The notes under the pieces: model-generated
Databases searched by the model: none
What the model was told of the DNA's origin: nothing
Seen by the model: the letters and a program-made list of their open reading frames with translations, nothing else
Assembly: GCA_900320765.1 (NCBI GenBank)
Contig: ONTN01000010.1
Coordinates: 1 to 23,624, forward strand
Reading direction: 5' to 3'
Origin: an uncultured Eubacteriales bacterium
GTDB taxonomy: Bacteria > Bacillota > Clostridia > Oscillospirales > Oscillospiraceae
DNA length: 23,624 bases
In this document: piece after piece, positions 22,485 through 23,624 of the stretch
Numbering within the stretch: position 1 is the first letter of the stretch
How the letters are laid out: every line of letters starts with the position of its first letter
Program-made: the position numbers and the translations under genes

Positions 22485-23624
22485 CTAGTAGGCGTTGCGG
22501 ACGGCGAAGATCGTGCGGAGGAGGATCTTGAGGTCGAGGGCGAGGGACCAGTTCTCGAGGTACCAGAGGTCGGCGTGGAGGCGTTCCGCGATGGAGGTGT
22601 TGCCGCGGAGGCCGTGGACCTGGGCCCAGCCCGTGATGCCGGGGCGGCAGACGTGGCGGCGCATGTAGTGCTCGAACTCGCCGGCGAACTGCTCGACGAA
22701 CTCCGGGCGCTCGGGGCGGGGGCCGACGAGGGACATCTCGCCCTTGAGGACGTTCCAGAACTGCGGCAGCTCGTCGAGGTTGTGCGAGCGCATGTAGGCG
22801 CCGATGCGCGTGCGGCGGGGGTCGTCCTCGGCCGCGAAGACCGCGCCCGTCCCCGCCTCGGCGTCGGCGCGCATGGAGCGGAGCTTCCAGATGGTGAAGG
22901 GGCGGCCGCCGTAGCCGCACCGCGTCTGGCCGTAGAAGGCGGGGCCTGGGGACTCGCGCTTGACGAGGAGGGCGAGGACGGCGACGACGGGCGCGAAGAG
23001 CAGGAGCCCGGCGAGGGCGCCGAGGACGTCCTCCGTGCGCTTGGCGAGGCGGTTGCCGAGGTGGTCGAGCGGGGAGCGGCGCAGGCCGAGCAGCGGGATG
23101 TCGTCGATGGTCTCGACCTCGACCGAGCTCGTGAGCATGCGGAAGAGGTCGGGGACGACGTTGAAGCGCAGGAGGCGGCGCTCGCACTCCGAGGCCATGC
23201 CGTAGAGGAGCCCGGCCTCGGCGGCGGGGTTCACGACGATGACCTGGACGATGTCGGGCAGCCGGTCGAGGACGGCGCGGTAGTCCGCCGCGTCGCCGAG
23301 GATGTTCTCCGGGGCGATGGCGGGGTCAGGGCGCTCGTCCGGGGTGGAGCGGAGGAATCCGGAGACGCGGACGCGGAGGCGCGGGTCGCCGGCGAAGCAG
23401 CGCGCGAGGCGGGCGGCGGTCGAGTCCGTTCCGATCATCAGCACGCGGTTCGTCGGGAGCGCGCGGCGCGCGGCGCGGATCTCGAGGCGGAAGAGGAGAA
23501 GGCGCTCGGCGAGGAGCAGCGCCGAGAAGACGAAGAAGTAGACGACGACGACGCCCGACGAGACGTTGTAGTAGTTGTGCAGGACGGCGACGCCGACGAG
23601 CAGCCCGACCGTGACGGCCAGCGC
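22485..23624 (-). CDS. Polyprenyl-phosphate sugar-1-phosphate transferase (WcaJ/WbaP-like), 5' end outside the window
   Basis: These enzymes start exopolysaccharide or O-antigen repeat units by moving a sugar-phosphate onto undecaprenyl phosphate at the inner membrane. The frame is open to the window edge (379 codons visible). It begins in N-terminal membrane helices, then a nucleotide-fold domain (VLMIGTDSTAARLARCF), then a helix (ALAGLLLFAPVVAVLALLVK) entering the catalytic domain: RESPGPAFYGQTRCGYGGRP, FTIWKLRSM, LDELPQFWNVLKGEMSLVGP with RPERPEF, and RPGITGWAQVHGLRG. The stop is TAG at 22485-22487, 14 bases before the PAP2-like gene. A GTG within (23444) is not a start, as homology continues upstream. 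Confidence 0.93.
   Translation of the reverse strand, partial: ALAVTVGLLVGVAVLHNYYNVSSGVVVVYFFVFSALLLAERLLLFRLEIRAARRALPTNRVLMIGTDSTAARLARCFAGDPRLRVRVSGFLRSTPDERPDPAIAPENILGDAADYRAVLDRLPDIVQVIVVNPAAEAGLLYGMASECERRLLRFNVVPDLFRMLTSSVEVETIDDIPLLGLRRSPLDHLGNRLAKRTEDVLGALAGLLLFAPVVAVLALLVKRESPGPAFYGQTRCGYGGRPFTIWKLRSMRADAEAGTGAVFAAEDDPRRTRIGAYMRSHNLDELPQFWNVLKGEMSLVGPRPERPEFVEQFAGEFEHYMRRHVCRPGITGWAQVHGLRGNTSIAERLHADLWYLENWSLALDLKILLRTIFAVRNAY

Noticed and set aside
21799..22488. A 229-residue plus-strand protein
   Set aside because: Beyond about residue 63 it is antisense of the PAP2-like gene, with a repetitive Gly/Glu/Asp/Arg composition.
21988..23187. A 399-residue minus-strand protein starting at 23187
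   Set aside because: Its first 240 residues are Pro/Arg/Ala-rich shadow of the sugar transferase frame; only the last 160 residues are a real protein.
1..23624. tRNA or rRNA genes
   Set aside because: No cloverleaf with CCA-end context and no rRNA-like sequence was recognised by eye on either strand; a tRNA scan would settle this.

Overview
The first 21.2 kb read as the chromosome of a Gram-positive Clostridia-type bacterium, most likely Oscillospirales (Ruminococcaceae-like). The signs are sigma-A type promoters, strong GGAGG ribosome sites, a T-box leader before thrS, the gene order dnaA-dnaN-yaaA-recF-remB-gyrB-gyrA, and a GyrB with the clostridial EGDSAAGSA and GKMLNVEKAR wording. Genus-level assignment is inference. 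The last 2.4 kb do not belong with it: DapA stops being DapA near 21215, a piece of an unrelated gene set follows to about 21987, and from there to the end a very GC-rich segment of a third style carries two minus-strand genes. A chimeric contig is the simplest reading.

Layout. 1-413: start of a leftward gene with a clear promoter and a possible operator, then the 3' remnant of an ABC-2 permease. 419-2370: ychF and a DUF1624 membrane protein, translationally coupled. 2371-2550: a palindromic repeat and a terminator. 2561-5080 (minus): an AT-rich ECF sigma factor and DUF4367 anti-sigma pair, followed by a lipoprotein with a Glu-Pro stalk. 5257-6810: structured repeats on both sides of a DUF2089 regulator-like gene and a 23-residue peptide. 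6901-8888: T-box and thrS, whose product lacks the TGS domain. 8932-11145 (minus): UPF0210, an ACT protein and a YfbR-type nucleotidase. 11146-20118: the replication-origin block, with a probable oriC between dnaA and dnaN. 20111-21214: RNase HI running in frame, without a stop, into DapA. 21215-23624: foreign segments (VWA-domain tail, a small unknown gene, a divergent PAP2 protein and a polyprenyl sugar-phosphate transferase).

How the genes work together. DnaA opens the origin, DnaN is the sliding clamp, RecF loads RecA at gaps, GyrA and GyrB relieve the torsion made by the forks, and RNase HI removes RNA from hybrids. Genes on both sides of the dnaA region mostly point away from it, as expected at a replication origin. 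The sigma/anti-sigma/lipoprotein set looks like a self-contained envelope signalling unit, possibly acquired.

No complete new defence or mobile system is visible. The strongest leads are the unusual origin (variant DnaA signature, no perfect DnaA box, repeated GGAAAA motifs), the compact T-box, the repeat-flanked DUF2089 and micro-peptide unit, and the RNase HI-DapA read-through frame.
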